Assembly (NCBI RefSeq): GCF_017307055.1
Contig: NZ_JAFLEQ010000008.1
Span: 383,818 to 447,817 of the forward strand
DNA length: 64,000 bases
Reading direction: 5' to 3'
Source: Corynebacterium mendelii
Lineage (GTDB): Bacteria; Actinomycetota; Actinomycetes; Mycobacteriales; Mycobacteriaceae
Made by a program: the position numbers and the translations under genes. This document shows, in pieces, positions 24,895 through 34,564 of this stretch. Under the pieces are notes generated by a model. The model ran no database searches. It saw only the letters and a program-made list of their open reading frames with translations, and was not told where the DNA came from. Each line of letters starts with the position of its first letter. Within the stretch, counting starts at the first letter, position 1.

Positions 24895-27381
24895 ATGTCT
24901 GTGACCCGCCGTGCCATCACCGTCCGCGGCATTGTGCAGGGGGTGGGGTTCAGGCCGCATGTTGCACGAGTCGCAGCCGCCACCGGGGTGACCGGTGTCG
25001 TCGGCAACGATGATGCCCGGGTGTTCATTGAAGCCCAGGGCGAGAGTGGGCAGCTGGACGAGTTCACCCGGCGGCTGGTTGATGAGGCCCCGGTGCTGGC
25101 CCGCATCATCGACACCACGGCGCGTCAGCTCACCCCGGTGGATGGTGAGGCGGGTTTTTCCATCGTCGCCTCACAGACGAATCCCGGTGGCCGCAGTCTC
25201 ATCCCGCCGGATGTGGCCGTGTGCCGGCGGTGCCGGGAAGAGATGGACGATCCCGCGAACCGGCGTTTCCGCTACCCGTTTATCACCTGCACCGACTGCG
25301 GGCCACGGCTGAGCATCATCACGGATTTGCCCTATGACCGTCCGCGCACCACCATGCGCCATTTTCCCATGTGCCGGGCCTGCCGGGCCGAATACACCGA
25401 CCCGGACAACCGGCGCTACCACGCCCAACCGGTCAGCTGTTTCGACTGCGGTCCGACGATCTGGCTGGAAGAATTCACTTCCGCGAAAGATCAACCGGAT
25501 GTGGATCCCTTCACCGCTTTTCTTGCCGACCAGCGACAACACCCCGACGACAGCAACCCGGATCAGGCCCCCGCACCGGTTGTCCGGGCCGACCGGCGCC
25601 TGCAGTGCGATGGGACCATCGCCCGGGCGAAACAACTCCTGGCGGCGGGCAACATCCTGGCGGTGAAGGGAATCGGTGGATTCCACCTTTTGGCCGATGC
25701 CGCCGACGATGAGGCGGTGGCCCGTCTGCGGCGCCGGAAAAACCGGCCCCACAAGCCGCTGGCCGTCATGGTCGCTGACCTGGCGCAGGCCGAAACACTC
25801 GTCGAACTCGGCGAACAGGAAAAAACACTGCTCACCGATCCGGCGCACCCGATCGTGATCGCCCCGGCCGCCCCCGGCGCACCACTGTCCGGTCTGGTCA
25901 ACCCCGGAATCGACGAGATCGGGGTGGTGATCGCCTACTCGCCGCTGCACCGGCTGCTGGTGGACCGGCCCGTGGTGGCGACCTCCGGAAACGCCCCCGG
26001 CCAACCGCTGGTCACCGGCAACAGGCAGGCCGCAGCCGTCTTCGACGGCCTGGCCGACGGTGTTGTCTACCACGACCGGCCGATCGAAGTCCCGGTGGAA
26101 GATTCGGTGTTCAGGAAAACCCTGCCGATCAGGCGCTCCCGCGGATTCGCCCCGGTTCCGCTGGCCCTGCCGGTGGCCCCGGACAGCACACCGCCGACAG
26201 TGCTGGCCTGCGGCGGGGAGCTGAAAAACACCGTCACCCTCACCGACGGGGACATGGCGTTCATCTCCTGCCACATCGGCGATATGGGCAGTCTTGCCGC
26301 GCAGCAGGCACACCAGCGGGCCATCGACACCCTGACAGCGGCTAGGCGACGGCACCCCGATCTGATTGTCTGCGACATGCACCCCGACTATGCGACTACC
26401 CGGGCGGCTGAACGCCTGGCCGACCACACCGGTGTCAGGCTGGTGAAAATCCAGCACCACTACGCCCACGCGATGAGTCTGGCCGCCGAACACGGCATCA
26501 CATCCGGCCCGCTGGTGGTGCTGGCCGCCGACGGCACCGGCTACGGCACCGACGGCACCGTCTGGGGCGGGGAAATACTCACCCTCGGCGGATCCGGTGA
26601 CAACGGTCTGGCCCACTGGGAGCGCAGCTGGCACCTCCCGGTTTTTCCGCTGGCCGGCGGTGATACCGCCATCCGTCACCCCTGGCGGCTGGCCGCCGGG
26701 ATCGCCCACCGGTGGGACATCGATAACGGACAGGTGCTGGACCATCTCACCGCCATCGACGATGCCGCGCAGCAGCTGCCGGTGGTGCGGGCCAGCCTGG
26801 CCGACCCGGCGCGAAGCGTTGACACCAGTTCCCTGGGCCGGGTCATCGATGCCGCCTGCGCGCTCACCGCAGCAGCACTTATCGCGGCGGGTGGTGCGGC
26901 GGCCACCGGCCGGATCATTCCCGGCGGTATCCACCAAAGCTTTGATGCGCAGGCGGCCATGGAATACGAGCAGCTGGCCGCCCGGGCGGCGGCACCCACC
27001 GCACAGGCTGCCGATGACTGTTCCGTGCAGCAGGTTTTTCAGGCGCTGGTTGATGAGGTGGGCCTGGTGGCCCGGGCGGTTGATCCGGTGCAGGCGGCAG
27101 CCGTGGCGGCCAGAAACTTCCACCACCGGATCAGCCGGGTGCTGGCACGGGAGCTTCTTGCCGCCGCGCGCCGGGCCGGGGCACCCGGCAACCGACAGGT
27201 TCCGGTGGGGTTTACCGGCGGCTGCGCCCACAATGAGATCCTTGTCGCCGATCTGGAAGAGCATCTGCACCAGCTGCGCCCCGGCACCCGGCTTCTCACC
27301 CACACGGTGGTGCCGGCCGGGGACGGCGGGCTGTCCCTGGGGCAGGCGTGGGCCGGAATGTGCGGCGCCGCCGACGCGTAA
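24895..27381 (+). CDS. hypF: Carbamoyltransferase HypF
   Basis: The 828-residue protein makes the CN ligand precursor: it transfers carbamoyl from carbamoyl phosphate to the HypE C-terminal cysteine. The domains run in order. First is an N-terminal acylphosphatase domain (GIVQGVGFRPH, 12-22). Then come paired zinc fingers (Cys110/113, 132/135, 160/163, 182/185). Next is a YrdC-like domain (about 205-385). Last is a Kae1-like domain with 'IQHHYAHAMSLAAEHG' and 'GFTGGCAHNEIL'. The length is slightly above the usual 750-780. It faces hypE tail to tail with only 4 nt between stops. Confidence 0.97.
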   Translation: MSVTRRAITVRGIVQGVGFRPHVARVAAATGVTGVVGNDDARVFIEAQGESGQLDEFTRRLVDEAPVLARIIDTTARQLTPVDGEAGFSIVASQTNPGGRSLIPPDVAVCRRCREEMDDPANRRFRYPFITCTDCGPRLSIITDLPYDRPRTTMRHFPMCRACRAEYTDPDNRRYHAQPVSCFDCGPTIWLEEFTSAKDQPDVDPFTAFLADQRQHPDDSNPDQAPAPVVRADRRLQCDGTIARAKQLLAAGNILAVKGIGGFHLLADAADDEAVARLRRRKNRPHKPLAVMVADLAQAETLVELGEQEKTLLTDPAHPIVIAPAAPGAPLSGLVNPGIDEIGVVIAYSPLHRLLVDRPVVATSGNAPGQPLVTGNRQAAAVFDGLADGVVYHDRPIEVPVEDSVFRKTLPIRRSRGFAPVPLALPVAPDSTPPTVLACGGELKNTVTLTDGDMAFISCHIGDMGSLAAQQAHQRAIDTLTAARRRHPDLIVCDMHPDYATTRAAERLADHTGVRLVKIQHHYAHAMSLAAEHGITSGPLVVLAADGTGYGTDGTVWGGEILTLGGSGDNGLAHWERSWHLPVFPLAGGDTAIRHPWRLAAGIAHRWDIDNGQVLDHLTAIDDAAQQLPVVRASLADPARSVDTSSLGRVIDAACALTAAALIAAGGAAATGRIIPGGIHQSFDAQAAMEYEQLAARAAAPTAQAADDCSVQQVFQALVDEVGLVARAVDPVQAAAVAARNFHHRISRVLARELLAAARRAGAPGNRQVPVGFTGGCAHNEILVADLEEHLHQLRPGTRLLTHTVVPAGDGGLSLGQAWAGMCGAADA

Positions 27382-27385
27382 CCTG

Positions 27386-28489
27386 TCAGCAGATGCGCGG
27401 CAGCGGGTCGCCGACCAGCATGTCGACCATGCGGGTGCCGCCGAAACCGGTGACCAGCACCACTGATTCGGCGGGTTCGGCAACAATACGGCCGATAACA
27501 CCGGCCTGGTCGGCGCCGGCGGAGTGCAGGGCGGCGACCGCGGCATCGGCCTGCTCAGCCGGGACGACGGCGGTGAACGTGCCCTCATTGGCCACATACA
27601 GCGGATCAATGCCCAACACGTCACAGGCGCCGCGGGTCAACTCCCGCACGCGGATGGCCCCGTCGTCCAAAGCCACCCCTTTCCCGCTGCCGCGGGCCAG
27701 TTCATTCATCACGGTAGCCAACCCGCCGCGGGTGGCATCCCTCATCCACCGGGTGTCCGGGGCGGCCGCGCAGACAGCGTCCACCAGAGCATTGACCGCC
27801 CGGGTATCGGACTGGATGGGCGCGGTCATCGCCAGATCACCGCGGGCCATCATCACCGCCATCCCGTGGTCGGCAATCGGCCCGGAACAGATGATCCGGT
27901 CGCCTTCCTCCACCCGGTGGTAGCCGAAATCACGGCCCTCAGGGATCACCCCGATACCGGCGGTGGTGATGTAGAGCCTGTCGCAGGCACCTTTGGGCAC
28001 CACCTTCGTGTCCCCGGCGATAATGGTCACCCCGGCTGTGTCGGCGGCTTCCCGCATCGACTTCACGATCCTCGTCAACGTGGCGATATCCAGGCCCTCT
28101 TCCAGCACGAATGCCGCGGTGATCACCTTCGGCTGTCCCCCGGCGACCGCAATATCGTTGACCGTCCCGTTGACCGCCAGCTCCCCGATGGTGCCGCCGG
28201 GAAACTCGATCGGATTGACGACATAGGAATCGGTCGACATCGCGATCCGGCCGGTGATCTCACCGATCAGGGACGCATCCACCACCCCGGAGTCGCCGCC
28301 CTGGGCCAGAATGTCATTGTCGAAAGCAGGGTAAAACACCTGCTCGACCAGGGCGGCGGAGGCTTTGCCGCCGGCCCCGTGGGCCAGGGTCACATAGGAG
28401 TCGGTCAACCGGTGCGGTCGTGACCTGACCCGGGAGATATTGCTGTTGACTTTTTTCTCGTCGTCGTTGAGACGGTTTTTCGGATCCAT
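27386..28489 (-). CDS. hypE: Hydrogenase maturation protein HypE
   Basis: The 367-residue ATP-dependent enzyme dehydrates the thiocarbamate on its own C-terminal cysteine to thiocyanate, the CN donor. It has 'LAHGAGGKASAALV', 'DSGVVDASLIGE', 'VNGTVNDIAVAGGQP' and the required terminus PRIC. The N-terminus (MDPKNRLNDDEKK) is somewhat longer than usual. Its 3' end nearly touches that of hypF. Confidence 0.97.
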   Translation of the reverse strand: MDPKNRLNDDEKKVNSNISRVRSRPHRLTDSYVTLAHGAGGKASAALVEQVFYPAFDNDILAQGGDSGVVDASLIGEITGRIAMSTDSYVVNPIEFPGGTIGELAVNGTVNDIAVAGGQPKVITAAFVLEEGLDIATLTRIVKSMREAADTAGVTIIAGDTKVVPKGACDRLYITTAGIGVIPEGRDFGYHRVEEGDRIICSGPIADHGMAVMMARGDLAMTAPIQSDTRAVNALVDAVCAAAPDTRWMRDATRGGLATVMNELARGSGKGVALDDGAIRVRELTRGACDVLGIDPLYVANEGTFTAVVPAEQADAAVAALHSAGADQAGVIGRIVAEPAESVVLVTGFGGTRMVDMLVGDPLPRIC

Positions 28490-28748
28490 GGTTGTTGTCC
28501 AAGCCTTACCGGAAGTGGTGGGCGGAACCCGCGGAATGCAAAGTCCCCGTGAAAGCCAAGTCTAGCCGCAGCACCGTTTCCGGGGGAGTGGTTTCCGGGC
28601 TGTGCCCGGGGGAAGCCCCACCGCCGGAACCCACCCCACGAGGCGATAGGTTACGTACATGATCCGGGGGTGCCCCGCGGGTGGCTCCCATCGTCGGGGC
28701 AGCCGCAGCTCACAGCGTCTTAACCGGTAAACCTGCAGGTCACCGGTT

Positions 28749-28779
28749 TTGCTAGGGAGGGTTAACAGCGAGTTAAATT
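28749..28779 (+). promoter_or_regulatory. Promoter and overlapping candidate operator of the CUT2 sugar transporter
   Basis: TTGCTA (28749-28754) and TAAATT (28774-28779) are 19 nt apart, and the latter ends 7 nt before the GTG at 28787, suggesting a leaderless transcript. The 17-mer GGTTAACAGCGAGTTAA (28760-28776) fills the spacer and enters the -10 box. Its reverse complement matches 2186-2202 at 16 of 17 positions. A repressor bound here would block RNA polymerase (inference). Confidence 0.45.
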
Positions 28780-28786
28780 CGCAAGG

Positions 28787-29821
28787 GTGAAACGATTTTG
28801 GCATACATCACCTTCCGAACAGACATCCCGTGGTCGTCTCGGCACAGTGGTTGCGGCACTGGCCGCCACCGCCATGATTGTGGCCGGATGCTCCTCCACC
28901 GGTGGGGCCCCCGCACCCGCTGAAGCCACCGGCGACCGGGACCGGGCGGATCAGCCCCCGGCAATGACCGTGGCGATGATCAGCCACGGCGCCCCCGGTG
29001 ACACGTTCTGGGATTTGGTGCGCAAAGGTGCCGAGGATGCGGCGGCCAACACCAATGTGGAGCTGAAATACTCCTCTGACCCGCAGGCACCCAACCAGGT
29101 CAATCTGGTGCAGTCGGCGATTGATTCGAAAGTCGACGGCATCGCGATGACCCTGCCCAATGTCGACACCCTGGGTCCGGTGGCGAAAAAAGCCATGGAC
29201 GCCGGTATCCCGGTGGTCGGTTTGAACTCCGGGATGGCGGCCCTGGAGCAGTACCGCCTCGACGGCTTTTTCGGCCAGGACGAATCCGTCGCCGGGGAGA
29301 TGGCCGGCAAACGGTTGGGCGACAGCGGCGCCAAGCATGTGCTGTGTGTCATCCACGAACAGGGAAACTCCTCCCAGGAATCCCGGTGCGCCGGGGTGAA
29401 AAAGGGCATGGGCGGCGGTGACGTGGAGCTGCTCTACGTCAACGGCCAGGATCTGACCAGCGTGAAATCGACCGTGCAGGCGAAACTGGCCCAGGACACA
29501 TCCATCGACTGGGTGATGAGTCTGGTCGCCCCGGTCGCCCTGGTGGCCGCCGATGCCGCCGACGCGGCGGGATCGGAGGTGTCCATCGCCACCTTCGACA
29601 CCAACGCCGAACTGGTGCAGGCCATCAAGGACGGCACCGTGGCCTTCGCCATTGACCAGCAGCCCTATGTCCAGGGCTACCTGGCGGTGGAAGCATTGTG
29701 GCTTCACAACCGCAACGGCTCGACGGTCGGCGGCGGGAAACCGGTCTACACCGGCCCCAGCTTCGTCGACAAAGACAACGTCGACCAGATCGCCGACGCC
29801 GCCACCAAGGGCCTTCGCTAG
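28787..29821 (+). CDS. CUT2 (RbsB-type) sugar-binding lipoprotein
   Basis: The 344-residue protein has a long signal region with lipobox VAGC (32-35) and a periplasmic-binding-protein-like domain typical of ribose/galactose/inositol binders. 'VAMISHGAPGDTFWDLVRKG', 'DGIAMTLPNVDTL' and 'GIPVVGLNSGM' mark its first half; 'IDQQPYVQGYLAVEALW' is typical near the C-terminus. It is first in an operon with an RbsC-type permease and a single-domain ATPase. The sugar is not identifiable from sequence alone. Confidence 0.92.
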   Translation: MKRFWHTSPSEQTSRGRLGTVVAALAATAMIVAGCSSTGGAPAPAEATGDRDRADQPPAMTVAMISHGAPGDTFWDLVRKGAEDAAANTNVELKYSSDPQAPNQVNLVQSAIDSKVDGIAMTLPNVDTLGPVAKKAMDAGIPVVGLNSGMAALEQYRLDGFFGQDESVAGEMAGKRLGDSGAKHVLCVIHEQGNSSQESRCAGVKKGMGGGDVELLYVNGQDLTSVKSTVQAKLAQDTSIDWVMSLVAPVALVAADAADAAGSEVSIATFDTNAELVQAIKDGTVAFAIDQQPYVQGYLAVEALWLHNRNGSTVGGGKPVYTGPSFVDKDNVDQIADAATKGLR

Positions 29822-29905
29822 CGGCGGTGTGATACCGGTTGCCCGGCCCCGCCCGGGCCCGCCCGGGTGGGGCAGGTGTGCCCGTTCCCGCCGCAGGTAT
29901 CGTCA

Positions 29906-30997
29906 GTGCTTGAAAAAACAACCGAAAAAGACGGAAAAAACATCACCTTGTCGCCCACCAGCCCCACCGCCACCACCGACCGGGACAACCGGCTCAAACC
30001 CCGCAGCAGGATCGACCAGTTGATCCGTCGCCCGGAACTTGCCAGCCTGGTCGGTGCGATCATTATTTTCACCCTGTTCATGGCGGTGGCGCCCCCATTT
30101 CGCTCTTTCGACGCCTTCGCCACCGTGCTGTATGCCTCATCGACGATGGGCATTATGGCCCTGGCGGTCGGCATGCTGATGATCGGCGCCGAATTCGATC
30201 TGTCCTCCGGCGTGGCGGTGACCACCTGCGCCCTGGCGGCCACCATGTTCGCCTACAACCTGCATCTCAATGTCTGGGTCGGGGCGCTGCTGGCCATGGG
30301 GGTGGCTGTTGGCGTCGGAGTGTTCAACGGGTGGCTGGTCACCAGAACGGGAATCCCCAGCTTCCTGATCACCCTGTCGGCCTTCCTCATGCTGCAGGGG
30401 GCGAACCTGGCGGTGACCAAACTGGTCACCAACCAGGTGGCCACCCCGTCGATCAGAGACATGGAGGGATTTTCCTCGGCGAAAAAAGTCTTCGCCTCCC
30501 AGGTCACCATCGGCGGCACCGCAGTGGAGATCACCGTGTTCTGGTGGCTGCTGTTTGTGCTCGTCGCCTCACTGGTGCTGTACAAAACCCGCTTCGGCAA
30601 CTGGATATTCGCCGTCGGCGGGGACGATAAAGCGGCCGGGGCCGTCGGCGTGCCGGTGGCGCGGACAAAAATCCTTCTGTTCATCGGTGTTGGTCTGGCC
30701 GCCTGGTTTGTCGGCATGCACAACCTGTTCGCCTTCGATTCCATCCAGGCCGGACAGGGCGTGGGCAACGAGTTCCTCTACATCATTGCCGCTGTCATCG
30801 GCGGCTGCGCGCTGACCGGCGGCCGGGGCACCGCCATCGGCACCGCCATCGGGGCGCTGATTTTCGGCATGACCAACCAGGGGATCGTCTATGCCGGCTG
30901 GAACCCCGACTGGTTCAAATTCTTCCTCGGCGCGATGCTGCTGTTTGCCGTGATCGCCAACAAATCATTTGCCAGCTACTCGGAGAAACACTCATGA
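29906..30997 (+). CDS. CUT2 (RbsC-type) sugar ABC transporter permease
   Basis: The protein has 363 residues from the GTG at 29906 (MLEKTTEKDGKN) and about nine to ten hydrophobic helices. It has the BPD_transp_2 features 'MALAVGMLMIGAEFDLSSG' and 'TGIPSFLITLSAFLMLQG', and 'AAVIGGCALTGGRGT' near the C-terminus. The start is uncertain; a GTG at 29867 is in frame, but the later one is preferred by distance and composition. Its stop overlaps the ATPase start by 4 nt. Confidence 0.88.
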   Translation: MLEKTTEKDGKNITLSPTSPTATTDRDNRLKPRSRIDQLIRRPELASLVGAIIIFTLFMAVAPPFRSFDAFATVLYASSTMGIMALAVGMLMIGAEFDLSSGVAVTTCALAATMFAYNLHLNVWVGALLAMGVAVGVGVFNGWLVTRTGIPSFLITLSAFLMLQGANLAVTKLVTNQVATPSIRDMEGFSSAKKVFASQVTIGGTAVEITVFWWLLFVLVASLVLYKTRFGNWIFAVGGDDKAAGAVGVPVARTKILLFIGVGLAAWFVGMHNLFAFDSIQAGQGVGNEFLYIIAAVIGGCALTGGRGTAIGTAIGALIFGMTNQGIVYAGWNPDWFKFFLGAMLLFAVIANKSFASYSEKHS

Positions 30998-31806
30998 CCA
31001 CCATCACCCGCGACCGTCGCGCCAACGAAGCACTGGGTGCACCGGTGATTGAGCTCAAAGACGTCGGCAAATCCTACGGCGCCTTCAATGCGCTGTCCCA
31101 TGTTGATCTGGCCGTGGACAAAGGGGAGGTCACCTGCATTCTGGGCGATAACGGGGCCGGTAAATCAACGCTCATCAAAACCCTGTCGGGGCTGCACAAA
31201 CCCACCGACGGCACCATCCTCATCGACGGTGAACCGGTCAGTTTCTCCTCGCCGAAACAGGCCCTGGACACCGGGATTGCCACCGTCTACCAGGATTTGG
31301 CGGTTGTCGGCTCCATGCCGGTGTGGCGCAATTTTTTCCTCGGCCAGGAAAAAACCACCGGGCCTGTCGGCTGGTTGAAAACCAGGGAAATGAAATCAGA
31401 GGCCCAGCAGGCACTGCTGAAAATGGGCATTGATCTTCCCGATGTCGACGTGCCCCTGGAGCGGCTGTCCGGCGGGCAGCGGCAGGTGGTGGCCATCGCC
31501 CGCGCCATCTATTTCGGCGCCCGGGTGGTGGTGCTGGATGAACCGACCGCCGCACTGGGGGTCAAACAGTCCGGCATGGTGCTGAAATTCGTCGCCGACG
31601 CCCGGGACAGGGGCCTGGCGGTTATTTTGATCACCCACAACCCGCACCACGCCTACCTGGTGGGCGACCATTTTATGGTGCTGAAACTGGGAAGCCCGAT
31701 TCTCAACGCCACCCGGGATGAGATCACCCTCGATGAGCTGACCCTGCAGATGGCGGGCGGTGGGGAATTGGCTTCCCTCGAACACGAACTGCGGCGGGAG
31801 AACTAA
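30994..31806 (+). CDS. CUT2 sugar ABC transporter ATPase, single nucleotide-binding domain (FrcA-like)
   Basis: The 270-residue protein has one ABC domain rather than the two of RbsA: Walker A GDNGAGKST, Q-loop VYQDL, signature LSGGQRQ, Walker B VVVLDEPTAAL and H-loop LITHN. It resembles FrcA-type ATPases that work as homodimers. ATGA overlap with the permease shows tight coupling. It ends the operon; degenerate DNA follows. Confidence 0.93.
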   Translation: MTTITRDRRANEALGAPVIELKDVGKSYGAFNALSHVDLAVDKGEVTCILGDNGAGKSTLIKTLSGLHKPTDGTILIDGEPVSFSSPKQALDTGIATVYQDLAVVGSMPVWRNFFLGQEKTTGPVGWLKTREMKSEAQQALLKMGIDLPDVDVPLERLSGGQRQVVAIARAIYFGARVVVLDEPTAALGVKQSGMVLKFVADARDRGLAVILITHNPHHAYLVGDHFMVLKLGSPILNATRDEITLDELTLQMAGGGELASLEHELRREN

Positions 31807-31831
31807 ACCCTTTTTCCGCCCCCGGGTGCGC

Positions 31832-32445
31832 TCAACCGATGGTGCGCCGCAGCATCTCGGTGGCGTAGTCCAGCGGGATACGTTCCTGCTCGATGCGCAG
31901 CGGATGGGCAGCCCATGGTGCACCGCGCCCAGAATCGCCACCCCGTGGGTGTCGGTGGGGTTGAATTCCCCGGGCATCACCCCGACCCGGGTGAAGCCGT
32001 CGACATCCAGGCCCGGATCCGGCCACATCACCTCCACCGGGTAAGACGGGCCGGTGAACACCAGCGGGGAAGGCCTCCACCACGGGGCGGTGTTTTTTTG
32101 CAGCCATGTGGTGTCCACCCCGAACACCGGGATGTGGCGGATGTCCATGCCCCGGAGGTCGTTGTCGCTGAGCCACCGCACCACCCCGATCAGGGTGCGG
32201 ACATCGGAATCGGAGAATTCCTTCCACCGGGAAAACGTGGCGGTGATCTTCTCCTGTGCCTCACAGCCGGACAGTCCCTCGGCCGAGTCGTGGGCATTGG
32301 CGGGGTGACCCCGTCGCGTCTGACCATCTCTATACGGGCGTCGATGCGCTGGATTTTCCGCCGTGAGGCGTTCCATCACCGCTGCAGTATCCGGATCAGT
32401 GTCGGCTGCCAGGGACTCGATTCGGTCGGCGATGGTGGCCAGGCG
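31832..32445 (-). pseudogene. Decayed JetD-like gene (Wadjet defence system, DUF3322/DUF2220)
   Basis: Two minus-strand frames together resemble JetD. One frame gives 'TLIGVVRWLSDNDLRGMDIR' followed by 'HIPVFGVDTTWLQKN' (DUF3322: WL..n...l.iRq.pipGvdtKwie) and later 'DTHGVAILGAVH' (DUF2220: DIDTHGFAIL...). After a frameshift near 31905-31925 the other frame ends 'PLRIEQERIPLDYATEML' before a TGA at 31832, matching the JetD C-terminus (LRLEQERI). Only about 45 residues separate the two core motifs, against well over 100 in intact proteins, so an internal deletion is also present. No jetA, jetB or jetC is nearby. The upstream boundary is approximate. Confidence 0.65.
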
Positions 32446-33155
32446 GGATGTGGTGACGGTGGTGCGCGGCGGGTCACCAGCGGTGCGTTGACCCTGCCGG
32501 AGATGGAGGCGTCGGCATTTTCCGGAAGCTGAAAATCCATCGGTCCGGAAGTCGTGAAGTGCGCTCGTGAGTTCCGCGGCGAAGAGGCTTCCCGCCAAAG
32601 AAATATTGCGGGGGCGGAACATGTTCCTGAACACCGACGGGATGAACGGCGCATTCGGGCTGCGCGACACCGGTGGCAGAACATATTTGTGCAGGTGTCC
32701 CAGGTGTGTTAGGGTTTCCACTTGGACTTTTCGCACGGTCCGTCATTCCAGCGTGTCTTTTTGGCGCTGCTGAGGTGCATGGTTTTCCCCGGTTGTCTCC
32801 GACAGGATGCGTCCGGTGCACGTGCGCGGGGGATAGATTCGGCAGGTTGCCGCCGCAAGGTGATGCCCGTTGGCTTCTGTCCGCCGGTCCCGGAAAACAA
32901 ACTTCACACGTCCACCTACTTTGTTGTAGGCCCAACCGCCCCGGGCATGACGCCCGACAGGCGTCCGCCGATAGGTCCGGCAGCGAGCTGGCCAGCTACT
33001 GAGCTGGTTTTTCCCGCCGACGACGACAGTATGTTGTCCGTCACGGGAAAGCGCTAGTGGCCGGGCCGGAAGCAGCTCACACGCTCTTCCAGAGTCAATG
33101 GCGATAACGCACGGGTGGTTAGGAACCCCAACGAGAAAGGCATAACGGTCTAACC
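32446..33155. other. Apparently non-coding or degenerate DNA before rpsH
   Basis: About 700 bases in which no frame looks like a maintained protein. It probably includes more remnants of the JetD locus and the promoter and leader of rpsH. No confident promoter or hairpin was identified. Confidence 0.4.
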
Positions 33156-33557
33156 ATGACCATGACTGATCCCATTGCCGACATGCTGTCGCGGATCAGG
33201 AACGCCAACAACGCGTTCCACGACAGCGTGTCGATGCCGTCCTCCAAGCTGAAGGCTCACATCGCTGAGATTCTCAAGCAGGAGGGTTACATCTCCAACT
33301 ACACCGTCGAGGATGCCCCGAAGGTCGGCAAGACCCTCACCCTCGAACTGAAATACGGCCCGACCCGTGAGCGCTCCATTGCCGGACTGCGCCGCGTGTC
33401 CAAGCCGGGCCTGCGTGTGTACGCGAAATCCACCAACCTGCCGCAGGTCCTCGGAGGCCTGGGCGTGGCGATCATCTCCACGTCCCAGGGTCTTCTCACC
33501 GACCGGCAGGCATCCGAGAAGGGCGTTGGCGGGGAAGTCCTCGCCTACGTCTGGTAA
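33156..33557 (+). CDS. rpsH: 30S ribosomal protein S8
   Basis: The 133-residue product starts [20 protein letters not shown] and ends [10 protein letters not shown]8 binds the central domain of 16S rRNA and, in many bacteria, represses the spc operon. It begins a second ribosomal-protein block (rpsH-rplF-rplR-rpsE-rpmD-rplO), detached from rplE by 29 kb. Confidence 0.97.
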   Translation: MTMTDPIADMLSRIRNANNAFHDSVSMPSSKLKAHIAEILKQEGYISNYTVEDAPKVGKTLTLELKYGPTRERSIAGLRRVSKPGLRVYAKSTNLPQVLGGLGVAIISTSQGLLTDRQASEKGVGGEVLAYVW

Positions 33558-33573
33558 GGGAGGTAGAACACTT

Positions 33574-34110
33574 ATGTCGCGTATCGGTAAGAATCCCGTC
33601 GTCATCCCCGACAAGGTCGAGGTTGCCATCGACGGACGCACCGTCAAAGTCAAAGGCCCCAAGGGCGAACTTGAGACCGTCATTCCCGAACCCATCACCG
33701 TCACGGTGGAGGAAAAGGAAGTCGTTGTCTCCCGCCCCGACGACAACCGCAAGTCCCGTGCCATGCACGGACTGTCGCGTTCGCTGATCAACAACATGGT
33801 CATCGGCGTGACCGAGGGCTACACCATCAAGATGGAAATCTTCGGTGTCGGTTACCGTGTCCAGCAGAAGGGCTCGAATCTCGAGTTCGCTCTGGGTTAC
33901 TCCCACCCCGTTCTGATTGAGCCCCCGGAGGGCATCACTTTTGCCGTCGACGGCAACACGAAGTTCTCCATCACGGGTATCGACAAGCAGAAGGTCGGGC
34001 AGATCGCCGCTATCATCCGCCGTTTGCGCAAGGACGATCCTTACAAGGGTAAGGGCATCCGCTACGCCGGTGAGCAGATCCGCCGCAAGGTCGGAAAGAC
34101 GGGTAAGTAA
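33574..34110 (+). CDS. rplF: 50S ribosomal protein L6
   Basis: The 178-residue product starts [17 protein letters not shown]. The ATG at 33574 has AAGGGAGG upstream; an in-frame upstream extension overlapping rpsH is not needed. L6 lies near the factor-binding site of the large subunit. Confidence 0.97.
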   Translation: MSRIGKNPVVIPDKVEVAIDGRTVKVKGPKGELETVIPEPITVTVEEKEVVVSRPDDNRKSRAMHGLSRSLINNMVIGVTEGYTIKMEIFGVGYRVQQKGSNLEFALGYSHPVLIEPPEGITFAVDGNTKFSITGIDKQKVGQIAAIIRRLRKDDPYKGKGIRYAGEQIRRKVGKTGK

Positions 34111-34113
34111 ATC

Positions 34114-34521
34114 ATGAGCCATACTCAGCAGCAGCAGAACAAGCGCCTGCCGATCGGCCGGGACATCTCGACCCGCCGCCGCAAGGCCCGTGCCACACGC
34201 CACGCACGCATCCGGAAGAACATGCGCGGCACCGCAGAGTGCCCGCGCCTGGTGGTGCACCGCACCTCCCGCCACATGCATGTGCAGGTCATCGACGATA
34301 TGGAAGGCAAGACCCTTGCCGCCGCGTCCTCGATGGAAGCCGATGTGCGTGGCCTGGAAGGCGACAAGAAAGCCAAGGCCGCCAAGGTCGGCGAACTGAT
34401 CGCCCAGCGTGCCAAGGATGCCGGTATCGAAGCGGTCAAATTCGACCGCGCCGGCTACAAGTACCACGGCCGGGTCGCCGCTTTGGCCGACGCAGCCAGG
34501 GAAGGCGGTCTGAAATTCTAA
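34114..34521 (+). CDS. rplR: 50S ribosomal protein L18
   Basis: The 135-residue product has a Gln-rich N-terminus and the L18 core '[19 protein letters not shown]' and '[20 protein letters not shown]'. L18 binds 5S rRNA with L5. It starts 3 nt after rplF. Confidence 0.97.
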   Translation: MSHTQQQQNKRLPIGRDISTRRRKARATRHARIRKNMRGTAECPRLVVHRTSRHMHVQVIDDMEGKTLAAASSMEADVRGLEGDKKAKAAKVGELIAQRAKDAGIEAVKFDRAGYKYHGRVAALADAAREGGLKF

Positions 34522-34564
34522 TGACCGCTAACAAAACTCAGTCCATCAACGGAAGGATCGCGTA

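Noticed and set aside
25171..27624. An 817-codon open frame on the minus strand opposite hypF
   Set aside because: It is the mirror frame of a clear hypF gene; its sequence is low-complexity Gly/His/Arg-rich and has no domain pattern. High GC produces such long antisense frames.
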